Positions 15,760 to 24,433 of a DNA stretch of 64,000 bases are shown one piece after another. Origin of the DNA: a virus. The notes beneath the pieces were generated by a model. That model searched no databases, had not been told where the DNA came from, and was given only the letters and a program-made list of their open reading frames with translations. Every line of letters starts with the position of its first letter. Position 1 is the stretch's first letter. Made by a program: the position numbers and the translations under genes. The stretch spans positions 1 through 64,000 of the IMG/VR virus record IMGVR_UViG_3300023176_006361; one strand, 5' to 3'.

Positions 15760-16704
15760 TTATGTTACAATTTTCCAGTTGGTTCCATTATATACTAATA
15801 AAACTTCCCAACCATCTGAATCTAAAATTAGCTGTGAATCTTGAGTATTCAAATAGTCAAGGAAATCCGCGCCAGTGGCACTAGAGTCAATAGTAATATT
15901 ATTTATACTCCATTGATTTGTTACATCAACAAATCTAATAAAATCTCCTACGGAAGGTGTTGCTGTCATGTCAATTTGATAGACACCTGCCGTGCTGTCT
16001 AACATATAATTTGAATTATATGTATTTGTAGTTCCGTCAATAGTAAATGCTCCAGTCTTTACCGCGACACCATAGTTGACATAAGATAAGACTGTTTCTT
16101 TATTTAGAAGCGGAACCCACGTAACTACACTATTTACAAGTTTTGTCAGATAGTAATCACCGTTACCATCTGCAGCAAATTGACCAACTCTTTGAGCAGT
16201 TGGGAGACTTGCTGCACCCAGATTCAATTTATCTGGAGTGATCGCTCCGTCAACAATTTTATTTTCCGTGACGGCATCATCTAAAATTTTAGATGAGTTA
16301 ATTGAGTTGTTAGCTAGTTTATCTGCCGTCACAGATAGGTTAGCTAACTTAGATGTTGTGATATTTCCGTCTAAGATTTTCGCAGCGATGATACTACCAT
16401 CACTGACTGTTCCGATGTCTAGTCGATCACCGAAGATAACAGCAAAGAATGTATCGTTCGTTGCTGGAGCTGTGGTGAACTCAATCAGATCGTTATTGAT
16501 ATTATAGTCAGTCGCAGGTTCAAGAACAGCACCGTTCAGAACTGCCATCACCTGAAACGCACCTGGATATACAGGGTCACCTGAAACTCTCAAATAGAAA
16601 TCAGTAGAAGATCCGTTGAATCCAGACCCTCCACCAAATCTATCTAACGGAAAATCAATCTTTCTTTGATTACCAGTCTTTGGTATATTACCAATATATG
16701 CCAT
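15760..16704 (-). CDS. Tail fibre protein (314 aa)
   Basis: The N-terminal third (MAYIGNIPKTGNQRKIDFPL ... FLRVSGD, VLNGAVLEPATDYNINNDLI) matches phage fibre domains that attach to a baseplate or partner fibre. Residues 105-170 form a chain of short repeats of the type IxxAKILDGNITTSKLANLS, probably a trimeric rod. The C-terminal part (AVKTGAFTIDGTTNTYNSNY ... WEVLLVYNGTNWKIV) resembles a small beta domain common at cyanophage fibre tips. It has its own upstream late-type promoter. Confidence 0.85.
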   Translation of the reverse strand: MAYIGNIPKTGNQRKIDFPLDRFGGGSGFNGSSTDFYLRVSGDPVYPGAFQVMAVLNGAVLEPATDYNINNDLIEFTTAPATNDTFFAVIFGDRLDIGTVSDGSIIAAKILDGNITTSKLANLSVTADKLANNSINSSKILDDAVTENKIVDGAITPDKLNLGAASLPTAQRVGQFAADGNGDYYLTKLVNSVVTWVPLLNKETVLSYVNYGVAVKTGAFTIDGTTNTYNSNYMLDSTAGVYQIDMTATPSVGDFIRFVDVTNQWSINNITIDSSATGADFLDYLNTQDSQLILDSDGWEVLLVYNGTNWKIVT

Positions 16705-16717
16705 GGCTTTTTGTTTC

Positions 16718-16725
16718 TATTTATG
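16718..16725 (-). promoter_or_regulatory. T4-like late promoter (CATAAATA)
   Basis: In the 34-base gap between the 1403-aa and 314-aa fibre genes the minus strand reads CATAAATA about 14 bases before the ATG. The distance is short, so the leader would be very brief. Confidence 0.55.
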
Positions 16726-16738
16726 GTTAGAGTTCAAA

Positions 16739-19700
16739 TTATCTTGCTCTACTGTTAGAACCGAATGCTTCTTTAGACCAAGCAAAGTACACATAAGTTC
16801 TACCACTAAAGTCAGTTGCTCCACTAGATCCTTTCCTCAGTTTGAATCCATCAGCTAAGAAATCTACATACCTGTTATTAGCAGAGGTTGTTTCTACAGC
16901 ATTTGTATGACAATATATTGAATTTACTATAGTGTTGCGGGAGTCTCTAGAGTCATTCCACATAACCCATTCTTGAAAATCTGTATCATAAGACTTGACT
17001 ATGACGACAGCTGGACGGAAACCACACGATACATATGTACCGTTGTCATCTCCTGATCCAGGATATGTTCCAATACTAAAAAGTCCAGGAACACTGTGCC
17101 AATTATATGCAATCCAATCTTCAGAAGCATTTCCTAAATATCCTGATGAAACTGTAGTAGCATTTGCAGCAAATGATGATGTATTTGTTGCATCATCATT
17201 TAGTAACATATAACCATTGATAGTATTGGTATTGAATCTCCAATACCAATCACCAGCATCATCAAGTCTTTTTACGAGAGATACTTCTGGTGGTTTTGAA
17301 AGTCCATGAGCAATTACTTGGGAGGAACCGTTTACAGTATATTTGATAATAGAAAAACCATTTGTAGTTGATACTGAAGATCCTGTTATTGTAGAAGTTG
17401 AACCAGTCAATCCCGCAGCAGATGCAGTAGCATATCCAACACCGTCTTTATTGAAGGTATTAGCACTGCCACCAGCGGATAACCCCCAAGCAACGTATTT
17501 ATGATTATCAGCATTTACTGTATCATGTGTTCCTACAGTAACTTTTCCAACTCCATTACCAGTAACTCTTCCAGATCCCTCGGCCCAGTTTCCATTAGGG
17601 TAAGAATGTGACCAACTTCTTACACTATCAGCAATAATCTGATCGGTGCTATCAACATTAGTGCATTTGATCCACACAAAGTCTGGTTCTGTTTGCATAT
17701 CTAAATGCACTGACCTACCAGATACTCCATTACCATCATAATAAGCTGTTCCAACATAATCATTTGCATCAATGCCCACCTTATCATCAATATTTGCAGA
17801 ATTTAGAGACTTATATCCAGTTGGTGCAGGATAAAGAAATCTCTTAGACCCAAAATTGAAATGTCCACTCAAATCTCCACCACCATTTACTTGATGTATA
17901 CCTGGGGTATATCCATGAAACTCAGGGGCGGACCTCAAAGATGAAATGTCAATTGCTCCTTGAGATGTCCCGTTTTTATAGAAAACTACAGAATCATTAT
18001 CAGCATCTAAAGCAATACCAATTACGTCATATTTATTAAAAGTATCTCCATAAGCAGTACCAGCACCACTATTCAGAACCTTCTTATCACCGTCCATATG
18101 ATAACTTACACCCTTATCTCTCGCAGTATCTTTACTTGGGTTGATACCAATCATAGCTGCAGTAGCATAATCAGTATTGGCAGCTGAATCATGAATAACT
18201 TCCCAATAATATTTTCCAGAAAATACAGTAGTGTTTGCACACGAAACTGTATTAGGACTATTTGATATTGTAAATTTCAGACCACCTTGTGAAATTACAT
18301 AAACATCATCTGTACTCTTGATATTGTATTGGTCAAGAAGAACCGCATAATTTCCTGAAATTTCTCCACCAATTCCAGTATCTAATGTGGTGTCTCCTGA
18401 AGTTGGACTGTCTTTAGTAAAGTCATTATATTGAGCATCATATCCAATCAAAGTTTTTCTAGTGCCATCAGATAATGTAATACGAATGTCCACTACTGAT
18501 GCGCCACCACCATTATTGGATCTCCACCCCATTTTTGTAAATGTTACAGCAGATCCACTATAAATTTGGTTCCAAGTTGGAGAAGATCCTGAAATAGCGA
18601 CCCATCCAGTATCTCCTCCAGTGTAATATGCTTTTGCCTCCTGAAAGCCATCATAACCCATTCTTGTTTCAATTTTGGTTACATCACTAATTGCTGTTCC
18701 AAACTGATATGAAGATTCTGTGTTATCGCCAGGAGCTGCACACCAACCAGTGGTAGCACGACCAGAAAATAATCCCCATTCTGGATATCTGAAATCTGGA
18801 ATTCTCCAATTTCCAGATGTTACTCCACCACCATAATATCCATTGCCCACCTTATGCCCAGTGCTATGAACATGATTTTCTCTGCCAGAACTATCTTTTC
18901 CAATTTGGAATCCATCTGTTGCTAAAACCATATCGTTTCCAGTAACATCAGCACTGGCAAGTTTTAGATGATATGAATTATTATGTGCTTTCATATTGTA
19001 TACTCTAAAGTTAGAGTACTTATATGTTCCACCAAGACCACTATTGCCATTTGTGATACCGATGTATCTACCCGTTAAATTGTTTGATGCTACATCAAAA
19101 CTAATTTGACCAAAACCTTTACCAGAATCAAACTGCCCAACAAAGTTAGGCACTACAGTAGTACTACATCCACTATTACAAATACTGCTACCAGTATTAG
19201 TTCCTCCAGAATGGAAGGCGATAAAGTTTGCTGTTGGGTCGCCACTTTGACCATCCATTTCCACATCAACAATAATTCTAGTGAATGGTGCGCTTGCAAC
19301 ACCAGTATCTACCCACCAAATTTTGTCATAACCAACAGCAGCTGATGTAGAAGATGATGCTTCAGAATCATTCCATGACTGGTTTGAGTTTGCAGTATCT
19401 AACCTATAAGAAGAATTTTCATCTACATATGAAGTACCATCATGCAAAGTATATCCATTGACTTCCACTGCATGTAAATAAATTCCTCCCAATCCTAAAT
19501 TATCAGTAGTGTTATAAGTTGTTCCAGCAAACTGAATTTCATTGATACTAGAATGTACTCCACAGTCTATCCAATATGGATTGGCATCAGAATAAATATC
19601 ACTTACTTTAGTCCCATTGACATAAATTTTATATGCAGAACCACTAACTAACAATCTCAGTTTTCCACTGAGACCAAGCGTACTGGTGTCCCAAGTCACA

Positions 19701-20950
19701 ATTTGGCCACCAGCAGCATTATTCATATAATCAAGTGTATATGATGCATCAAATGCTTTATCTGGACCTTGGCCAGCGGCAGCACCGTTCCCACTAAATG
19801 TCCAATAAGAACTATCGCTCCATACTTTAGGAGTGTTATTTAGATTATCTGAGTAAATATCACTCGCAGGAGTTGGATCAGTTCTACTGTCTACAAGGTG
19901 AACTCCATCAACTTTGAATCCACCAAATCCAGTTGCAGAACCAGATCCATCAAGATATCCAACTTCGATTTGGGTAATAGTTCCTGTGAAAGGATAATCT
20001 GTCCACATATATCCAGAAGTATGTATTGGAATTACGTGAACATCTCCATTACTATCCGTAATTCTACAAGTAGAAGTGGATGCTCCACTATTAGCATAAA
20101 AACTGAAAGTTGCTTTTACTGGAATGCTTACTCCACTACATGCAATGACATATTGATCAGTAGAAGATTGATTTACATTGAATCGTTCATTATGTTCAAA
20201 TCCAGTAAACAAATCTGAAATACTTCCACTATTGATTTTGCTATGTGGGTCAGATCCAGTAGCACTATAGTTTGTTCCTGAGTTTACTGTAACTTGTTTT
20301 GCCTGTTTTGGTGACCAAATACCGTCAACATATTCTCCGAATACTGCTGGATATAATGCAGACCCAGAAACAAACTGAACATCTGCCATGAGTCCACCCA
20401 ATATAGATGTATCATGAGATCCTAATTGGTGTCTTGATTCAGTATTCCAATCAGTTTTATCACTCAAACTATAATGAGTAGCAGTAGAAAAATTGTTAGG
20501 TGGTATTCTTTCACCGTTTACATATATTCTAACTCTATCCCATTGTTCTGGAAAACTAGTATCTACAGAAACAACAAAATGATACCATCCAGCAGCATCA
20601 TTAAAAACTGCTGATGTGATGTATTGTGATACATACGCACCTTGATAATCTAGATATTCTAATTGTCCAGTAGGACCAATTTTCAATGCTGTTGTTGGAT
20701 GTGTTGGTCCATAGGTACTGAAGATACCATGGTCACCTCCTGAATTGAATTCAGATCTTTTTATCCAACCACTCCAAGTCCACTTTATTCTATCTCCTGG
20801 ACCTGGATCATAAACAAAGTGATTATCCTCCATTCTTATAGAATTTTCAATTAGATATGCATCAGCATCACCTCCAGATGCTGGAGAAAATCTAATACCC
20901 TTGATTGACAGGGGAGAAAACGACCCCGCGTTTGTTGCAAAAATTGACAT
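16739..20950 (-). CDS. Large adhesin with LamG-like and SPRY-like domains (1403 aa)
   Basis: Likely receptor-binding fibre. Residues about 30-210 form a LamG/concanavalin-like domain (WTWSGWIKRSEF, GWYHFVVSVDTS, RVRIYVNGERI). The middle holds several beta-sandwich segments of galactose-binding style. A SPRY-like module lies around 880-1040 (GKYYWEVIHD, VIGIALDADNDSVVFYKNG). The C-terminal region (VNGSSQVIAHGLSKPPEVSL, YVYFAWSKEAFG) is the end module of many marine phage fibres (DUF7483 type). Multiple lectin-like folds in one chain suggest binding to surface polysaccharide. An AAGGAGG ribosome-binding site precedes the ATG. Confidence 0.88.
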   Translation of the reverse strand: MSIFATNAGSFSPLSIKGIRFSPASGGDADAYLIENSIRMEDNHFVYDPGPGDRIKWTWSGWIKRSEFNSGGDHGIFSTYGPTHPTTALKIGPTGQLEYLDYQGAYVSQYITSAVFNDAAGWYHFVVSVDTSFPEQWDRVRIYVNGERIPPNNFSTATHYSLSDKTDWNTESRHQLGSHDTSILGGLMADVQFVSGSALYPAVFGEYVDGIWSPKQAKQVTVNSGTNYSATGSDPHSKINSGSISDLFTGFEHNERFNVNQSSTDQYVIACSGVSIPVKATFSFYANSGASTSTCRITDSNGDVHVIPIHTSGYMWTDYPFTGTITQIEVGYLDGSGSATGFGGFKVDGVHLVDSRTDPTPASDIYSDNLNNTPKVWSDSSYWTFSGNGAAAGQGPDKAFDASYTLDYMNNAAGGQIVTWDTSTLGLSGKLRLLVSGSAYKIYVNGTKVSDIYSDANPYWIDCGVHSSINEIQFAGTTYNTTDNLGLGGIYLHAVEVNGYTLHDGTSYVDENSSYRLDTANSNQSWNDSEASSSTSAAVGYDKIWWVDTGVASAPFTRIIVDVEMDGQSGDPTANFIAFHSGGTNTGSSICNSGCSTTVVPNFVGQFDSGKGFGQISFDVASNNLTGRYIGITNGNSGLGGTYKYSNFRVYNMKAHNNSYHLKLASADVTGNDMVLATDGFQIGKDSSGRENHVHSTGHKVGNGYYGGGVTSGNWRIPDFRYPEWGLFSGRATTGWCAAPGDNTESSYQFGTAISDVTKIETRMGYDGFQEAKAYYTGGDTGWVAISGSSPTWNQIYSGSAVTFTKMGWRSNNGGGASVVDIRITLSDGTRKTLIGYDAQYNDFTKDSPTSGDTTLDTGIGGEISGNYAVLLDQYNIKSTDDVYVISQGGLKFTISNSPNTVSCANTTVFSGKYYWEVIHDSAANTDYATAAMIGINPSKDTARDKGVSYHMDGDKKVLNSGAGTAYGDTFNKYDVIGIALDADNDSVVFYKNGTSQGAIDISSLRSAPEFHGYTPGIHQVNGGGDLSGHFNFGSKRFLYPAPTGYKSLNSANIDDKVGIDANDYVGTAYYDGNGVSGRSVHLDMQTEPDFVWIKCTNVDSTDQIIADSVRSWSHSYPNGNWAEGSGRVTGNGVGKVTVGTHDTVNADNHKYVAWGLSAGGSANTFNKDGVGYATASAAGLTGSTSTITGSSVSTTNGFSIIKYTVNGSSQVIAHGLSKPPEVSLVKRLDDAGDWYWRFNTNTINGYMLLNDDATNTSSFAANATTVSSGYLGNASEDWIAYNWHSVPGLFSIGTYPGSGDDNGTYVSCGFRPAVVIVKSYDTDFQEWVMWNDSRDSRNTIVNSIYCHTNAVETTSANNRYVDFLADGFKLRKGSSGATDFSGRTYVYFAWSKEAFGSNSRAR

Positions 20951-20965
20951 GATCTATCCTCCTTA

Positions 20966-21961
20966 TCAAGCGAAGTTCTTGGAAGCAGCGCCAAGCACTT
21001 CCCAAGCAGAACTTCTTCTAATCAGTGTAAATGAAAATACGTCTACAGCATTTGCTGTTCCTGTTGGTGCAGCACCACCAGACCATTTGATCGTTGCACC
21101 AACGCCTCCGATTTGCAGAGTGCTAACGATATATGGAGTTCCTCCTTGGGAAACAATGAACGAAACGTTTTGAATTTGACCGTCTACTGCAGGTAAGTTT
21201 GTAACGTTCAGAGTCATGTCTCCAGTTGCACCACTCAGATATCCAATCATTCCGCTGTTAGAATTCAGAGTTCCTGCATTTGTTGTGAGCGTGACATCTA
21301 CAACACTTTCAATTACTCTATTCAGATTGACTGAAGAAGAGAATGTATTTGCTCCACTGAAAGTATTTGTTCCTGCAAGAGCAGCGTATCCTGCAAGATC
21401 TCCAAGAGCAACTTCTGTATAGTTTGTTCCGTCGTTAGTTGCTTCCCACTTAGCAGTAGAGTTGTTGTAACGGAGAGTTCTTTCTGAGGTTACTGTACCA
21501 GCACCATCTGTTGTCTGTACTACCGAAATACCACCAACACCTGCTACCACGTTTTGACCAGTTCTCATCCTGATGATGGAGTCAGCAACATCAAGATCGG
21601 TCGTGTTGATCGCGGTGGTCGTACCCGAGACTGTAAGGTTACCAGAAACAGTCAGGTTGCCAGTGATTGTCTGACCACCAGTTAGATCAAGAAGTTCTTT
21701 CCATGCACCAGCATGTGCATAGTATGCTCTACCAGCATTACCTGCGCCAGGACCAATGCCATGAACATGTGCGAACATGCCATGATACGTTGATGGGTCT
21801 GGTAGGTCTGCAGAATCATCATAGTGAAAACGAATCTTGTTTCTTTGACTCGTTAGTTCTAGTTGATCTGTTGCTGCAACAGCACCTGTAATACCGTAAG
21901 TCGCTGTGGGTGCTCCTGTTCCAGCAAGGTCAGTAATAGTGTTGACTCTAATGGTAGACAT
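20966..21961 (-). CDS. Tail fibre protein (331 aa)
   Basis: Starts with STIRVNTITDLAGTGAPTAT, a fibre N-terminus common in marine phages, then FHYDDSADLPDPSTYHGMFA and a HVHGIGPGAGNAGRAYYAHA segment. The middle has beta-repeat text (ITGNLTVSGNLTVSGTTTAI) typical of trimeric fibre shafts, and the C-terminal domain ends FSFTLIRRSSAWEVLGA. An upstream ACTAAATA element may be a promoter. Exact position in the virion unknown. Confidence 0.87.
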   Translation of the reverse strand: MSTIRVNTITDLAGTGAPTATYGITGAVAATDQLELTSQRNKIRFHYDDSADLPDPSTYHGMFAHVHGIGPGAGNAGRAYYAHAGAWKELLDLTGGQTITGNLTVSGNLTVSGTTTAINTTDLDVADSIIRMRTGQNVVAGVGGISVVQTTDGAGTVTSERTLRYNNSTAKWEATNDGTNYTEVALGDLAGYAALAGTNTFSGANTFSSSVNLNRVIESVVDVTLTTNAGTLNSNSGMIGYLSGATGDMTLNVTNLPAVDGQIQNVSFIVSQGGTPYIVSTLQIGGVGATIKWSGGAAPTGTANAVDVFSFTLIRRSSAWEVLGAASKNFA

Positions 21962-21983
21962 TTTATACTAAGTACCTTTTTTC

Positions 21984-21991
21984 TATTTAGT
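21984..21991 (-). promoter_or_regulatory. Possible late promoter (ACTAAATA)
   Basis: The minus strand reads ACTAAATA, two mismatches from TATAAATA, over the stop codon of the 90-aa gene and about 23 bases before the 331-aa fibre gene. Weaker than the others. Confidence 0.4.
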
Positions 21992-22259
21992 TACCGTAGA
22001 CTGTTCGTGGGAAAATTTGACCGTATCTGGTGACTGTGCTCCTTCCACGGGCAAGTGATGATGCACCTTCACCAGATTGAATTCCAGAAGTATTAATGTT
22101 TTCTGGAACAAATGCAGATCTCAACTTTACAATTGAGCCGAGTTCTAGTGCAGTATCCCAGGTGACATCAACAATTTGAGTTCCAAAAGTTTGATTTGAA
22201 ATAGAAGCATCAGTTGCTGTCTGTAATGAAATATCTGATTTCAGTGAAATGTTTGCCAT
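21987..22259 (-). CDS. 90-aa small protein, paralogue of the next gene upstream
   Basis: Unrecognised. It shares the N-terminus LKSDxSLQTxxDAS with the adjoining 110-aa protein and also a similar C-terminal pattern of basic residues and Tyr around YGQIFPRTVYG, so the pair arose by duplication. The ATG overlaps the end of the upstream gene (TAATG). Probably a small tail or fibre connector. Confidence 0.75.
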   Translation of the reverse strand: MANISLKSDISLQTATDASISNQTFGTQIVDVTWDTALELGSIVKLRSAFVPENINTSGIQSGEGASSLARGRSTVTRYGQIFPRTVYGN

Positions 22260-22591
22260 TAGTAGATGCTCCTGTAGAAACTTCTTCTATAAGGAATATA
22301 TGTTCCTCTTGGATATAAAATACCAGTTGGTCTTCTGATGCCACGTCTAGAAACTTTTCTAGAAATTGAAGAGGTATCCTCAAAGTTTTCGTCTCTATTA
22401 TTCATCCTCTCTTGAATTACTTCCCAAGAGAAGTTTGTATTTGAATAACTATATGCAGCAGCTCGTTGTGTTGCTGTAGAATTTCCACTTGTCAGTGTTG
22501 GAATAGTAGAAACTCCCAGAGATGCGTTACCAGGGGTAGCATCTCCAGAAGTTTGAAGTGAGAGATCTGATTTGAGAGTAACAGCAGCCAT
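22259..22591 (-). CDS. 110-aa basic small protein, paralogue of its neighbour
   Basis: Begins AAVTLKSDLSLQTSGDATPG, nearly the same start as the 90-aa neighbour. The C-terminal half is very rich in Arg and Tyr (SRKVSRRGIRRPTGILYPRG, YIPYRRSFYRSIY), unlike most fibre proteins here. It starts within the stop region of the 613-aa gene. Function unknown; the aromatic-basic tail could insert into a larger virion assembly or bind DNA. Confidence 0.75.
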   Translation of the reverse strand: MAAVTLKSDLSLQTSGDATPGNASLGVSTIPTLTSGNSTATQRAAAYSYSNTNFSWEVIQERMNNRDENFEDTSSISRKVSRRGIRRPTGILYPRGTYIPYRRSFYRSIY

Positions 22592-24432
22592 CAGGTTGTT
22601 CTTGCAGCAAATACTACGTATCTTGATACCAAGTCAGTGTCTATTCCAAAGAATGGTTGGTTTGTTCTTCCAGCAGGAACAATTACTGTATAAACTTCAG
22701 ATCCACTAACTGTAATTGTATCTCCTGGATAGATTACAGTTTCTCCAGGTTCTGCGACCAACTGAATAACAACAAAATCATCTGGAAGATAATATGGACA
22801 TGGCATCATTGCAGAACAAACTGGCAAACCTTTCAGTGGTTTGTGAGAATCTGCAGCAGCACTAACAGTGAAAGTTCCACCAGCAGCACCTGAAATTGTC
22901 ATAGTATCATAGTTTGAATTTCTATAATACTGTTGAATTACGTTGTTCAAAATTCCAGCTTGATTTGCATATCCATCATTCCATTTGTGACCATCAATAT
23001 TGATTCTATATTGATCAACAATTCTATCTGAAGTGTGATAATGAGTTCTATCAATAGAATGCCTTTGATATCCAAACAGACATTCTCTTGCTCTACATGC
23101 AGAGTGAAGTTTACCTACAGATGGAGCATAAGTTTGATCTCCTACACCAAAATGTGGTTTGGATGCAGAATATGAATCATATGGTTCTTGGCAATCATTT
23201 GTTACCATCAAGAACCCTTCATTTACATTGTTCCAATAACCAAATTCTCTATCAGCTTGGGTTCCATATAACGTAACACTACCTTGGAACACATGGTCAA
23301 GATCCCAAATATTTTGCCCCCAAAGAGTCCCTTTGTTCAAAGAGAACGTTGCAAATCTTTCAATATTTCCATTAATGACTTGCTGGAATTGAAATACAGT
23401 ATAATTAGTATCTTGTGAAACAGGTGCTCTATATGTAACAATTTTTAGTGGGTAATCAGTTGGGTCAACTTCTCTAGCAAACCTGAGTTTTAGACCCATA
23501 CCATCAGAGTCTGAATCATTTCCTCCAACATAAGTTGGGAAAGATGCTGCTCTTTCAGCACTATAGTGCTGATAGACTGCCTGACCATTCGTGTCATATG
23601 TCAAATGGTTACCAAAGTTATCCATTCCTGGGTCACCAAAAAATCCACCTTGAAGACCATATCCATCCCAACCAATGTATGGAGAGTACAACTCATTGAG
23701 GTTGAAGTTTGGACCCGACTTCATTGTAATAAAAGATCCAGATGAGTGTGGGGCAGTTACTGCGAAAGAATAGTATGTAATTCCCCTTGCTTTATTTGCA
23801 TCATTTGTAACTCTACAAACTCCTGCGTATGGTTGCCCCCAGTTAACAAATGCTGAATTATGACTCAATGCAAGATCTTTGTCTGACCACCACCAGTTTG
23901 TTGCACCACCTTGAGTTGCATGAACTTTGATTGCTGGAACTGTTGCACTTCTAGTGCCAAAAGTGATGTCAGTAGCAGTTGAACCACCAATATCAGCAGC
24001 TGATAAGGTAATTGCAGCATCATTCGCATATCCTGATCCACCATTTCTGATATAGACAAGAATTACCTTTCCTTCAATACCAGAACTATGATCTGAACCA
24101 TAACGCCTTACGGTAACAGTAGCAGCAGTTCCACCACCAGGAGCAGTTAGTTGAACATCCCACTCCGCGTAATAAGTTCCATCCGAAACACCATCGGCAC
24201 TCAGATTTCTAGTTGGAGTATTTGCATTTGAGATTGGATAAATCTGTCCACCAACTTCACTCCAACCATCAGTGGGTGCGAGAAGTTTTCTCATTACTCC
24301 TGTAGTTGCAGTACCACTGTGATGACCAGCACCACCAGTACCCAAAGCAAGTTCTAGAGCATCAAGAACTTGCTCACTTGTCCATCCAGTATTGCCTGAA
24401 TTTACTAAAAATTCTGTTCTTGTTACTGCCAT
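22591..24432 (-). CDS. Putative fibre/adhesin protein (613 aa)
   Basis: No family recognised with confidence. The first 40 residues (TRTEFLVNSGNTGWTSEQVL) precede a Gly/Thr-rich linker (GTGGAGHHSGTATTGVM). A beta-rich body follows, with several Trp/Tyr-rich loops (ATNWWWSDKDLALSHNSAFV, PYIGWDGYGLQGGFFGDPG) and a region reading FGYWNNVNEGFLMVTNDCQ. The C-terminus (VIQLVAEPGETVIYPGDTIT) looks like a small beta domain. It lies inside the fibre region and is likely a structural protein that binds a ligand; no enzyme signature was found. Confidence 0.8.
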   Translation of the reverse strand: MAVTRTEFLVNSGNTGWTSEQVLDALELALGTGGAGHHSGTATTGVMRKLLAPTDGWSEVGGQIYPISNANTPTRNLSADGVSDGTYYAEWDVQLTAPGGGTAATVTVRRYGSDHSSGIEGKVILVYIRNGGSGYANDAAITLSAADIGGSTATDITFGTRSATVPAIKVHATQGGATNWWWSDKDLALSHNSAFVNWGQPYAGVCRVTNDANKARGITYYSFAVTAPHSSGSFITMKSGPNFNLNELYSPYIGWDGYGLQGGFFGDPGMDNFGNHLTYDTNGQAVYQHYSAERAASFPTYVGGNDSDSDGMGLKLRFAREVDPTDYPLKIVTYRAPVSQDTNYTVFQFQQVINGNIERFATFSLNKGTLWGQNIWDLDHVFQGSVTLYGTQADREFGYWNNVNEGFLMVTNDCQEPYDSYSASKPHFGVGDQTYAPSVGKLHSACRARECLFGYQRHSIDRTHYHTSDRIVDQYRINIDGHKWNDGYANQAGILNNVIQQYYRNSNYDTMTISGAAGGTFTVSAAADSHKPLKGLPVCSAMMPCPYYLPDDFVVIQLVAEPGETVIYPGDTITVSGSEVYTVIVPAGRTNQPFFGIDTDLVSRYVVFAARTT

Positions 24433-24433
24433 T

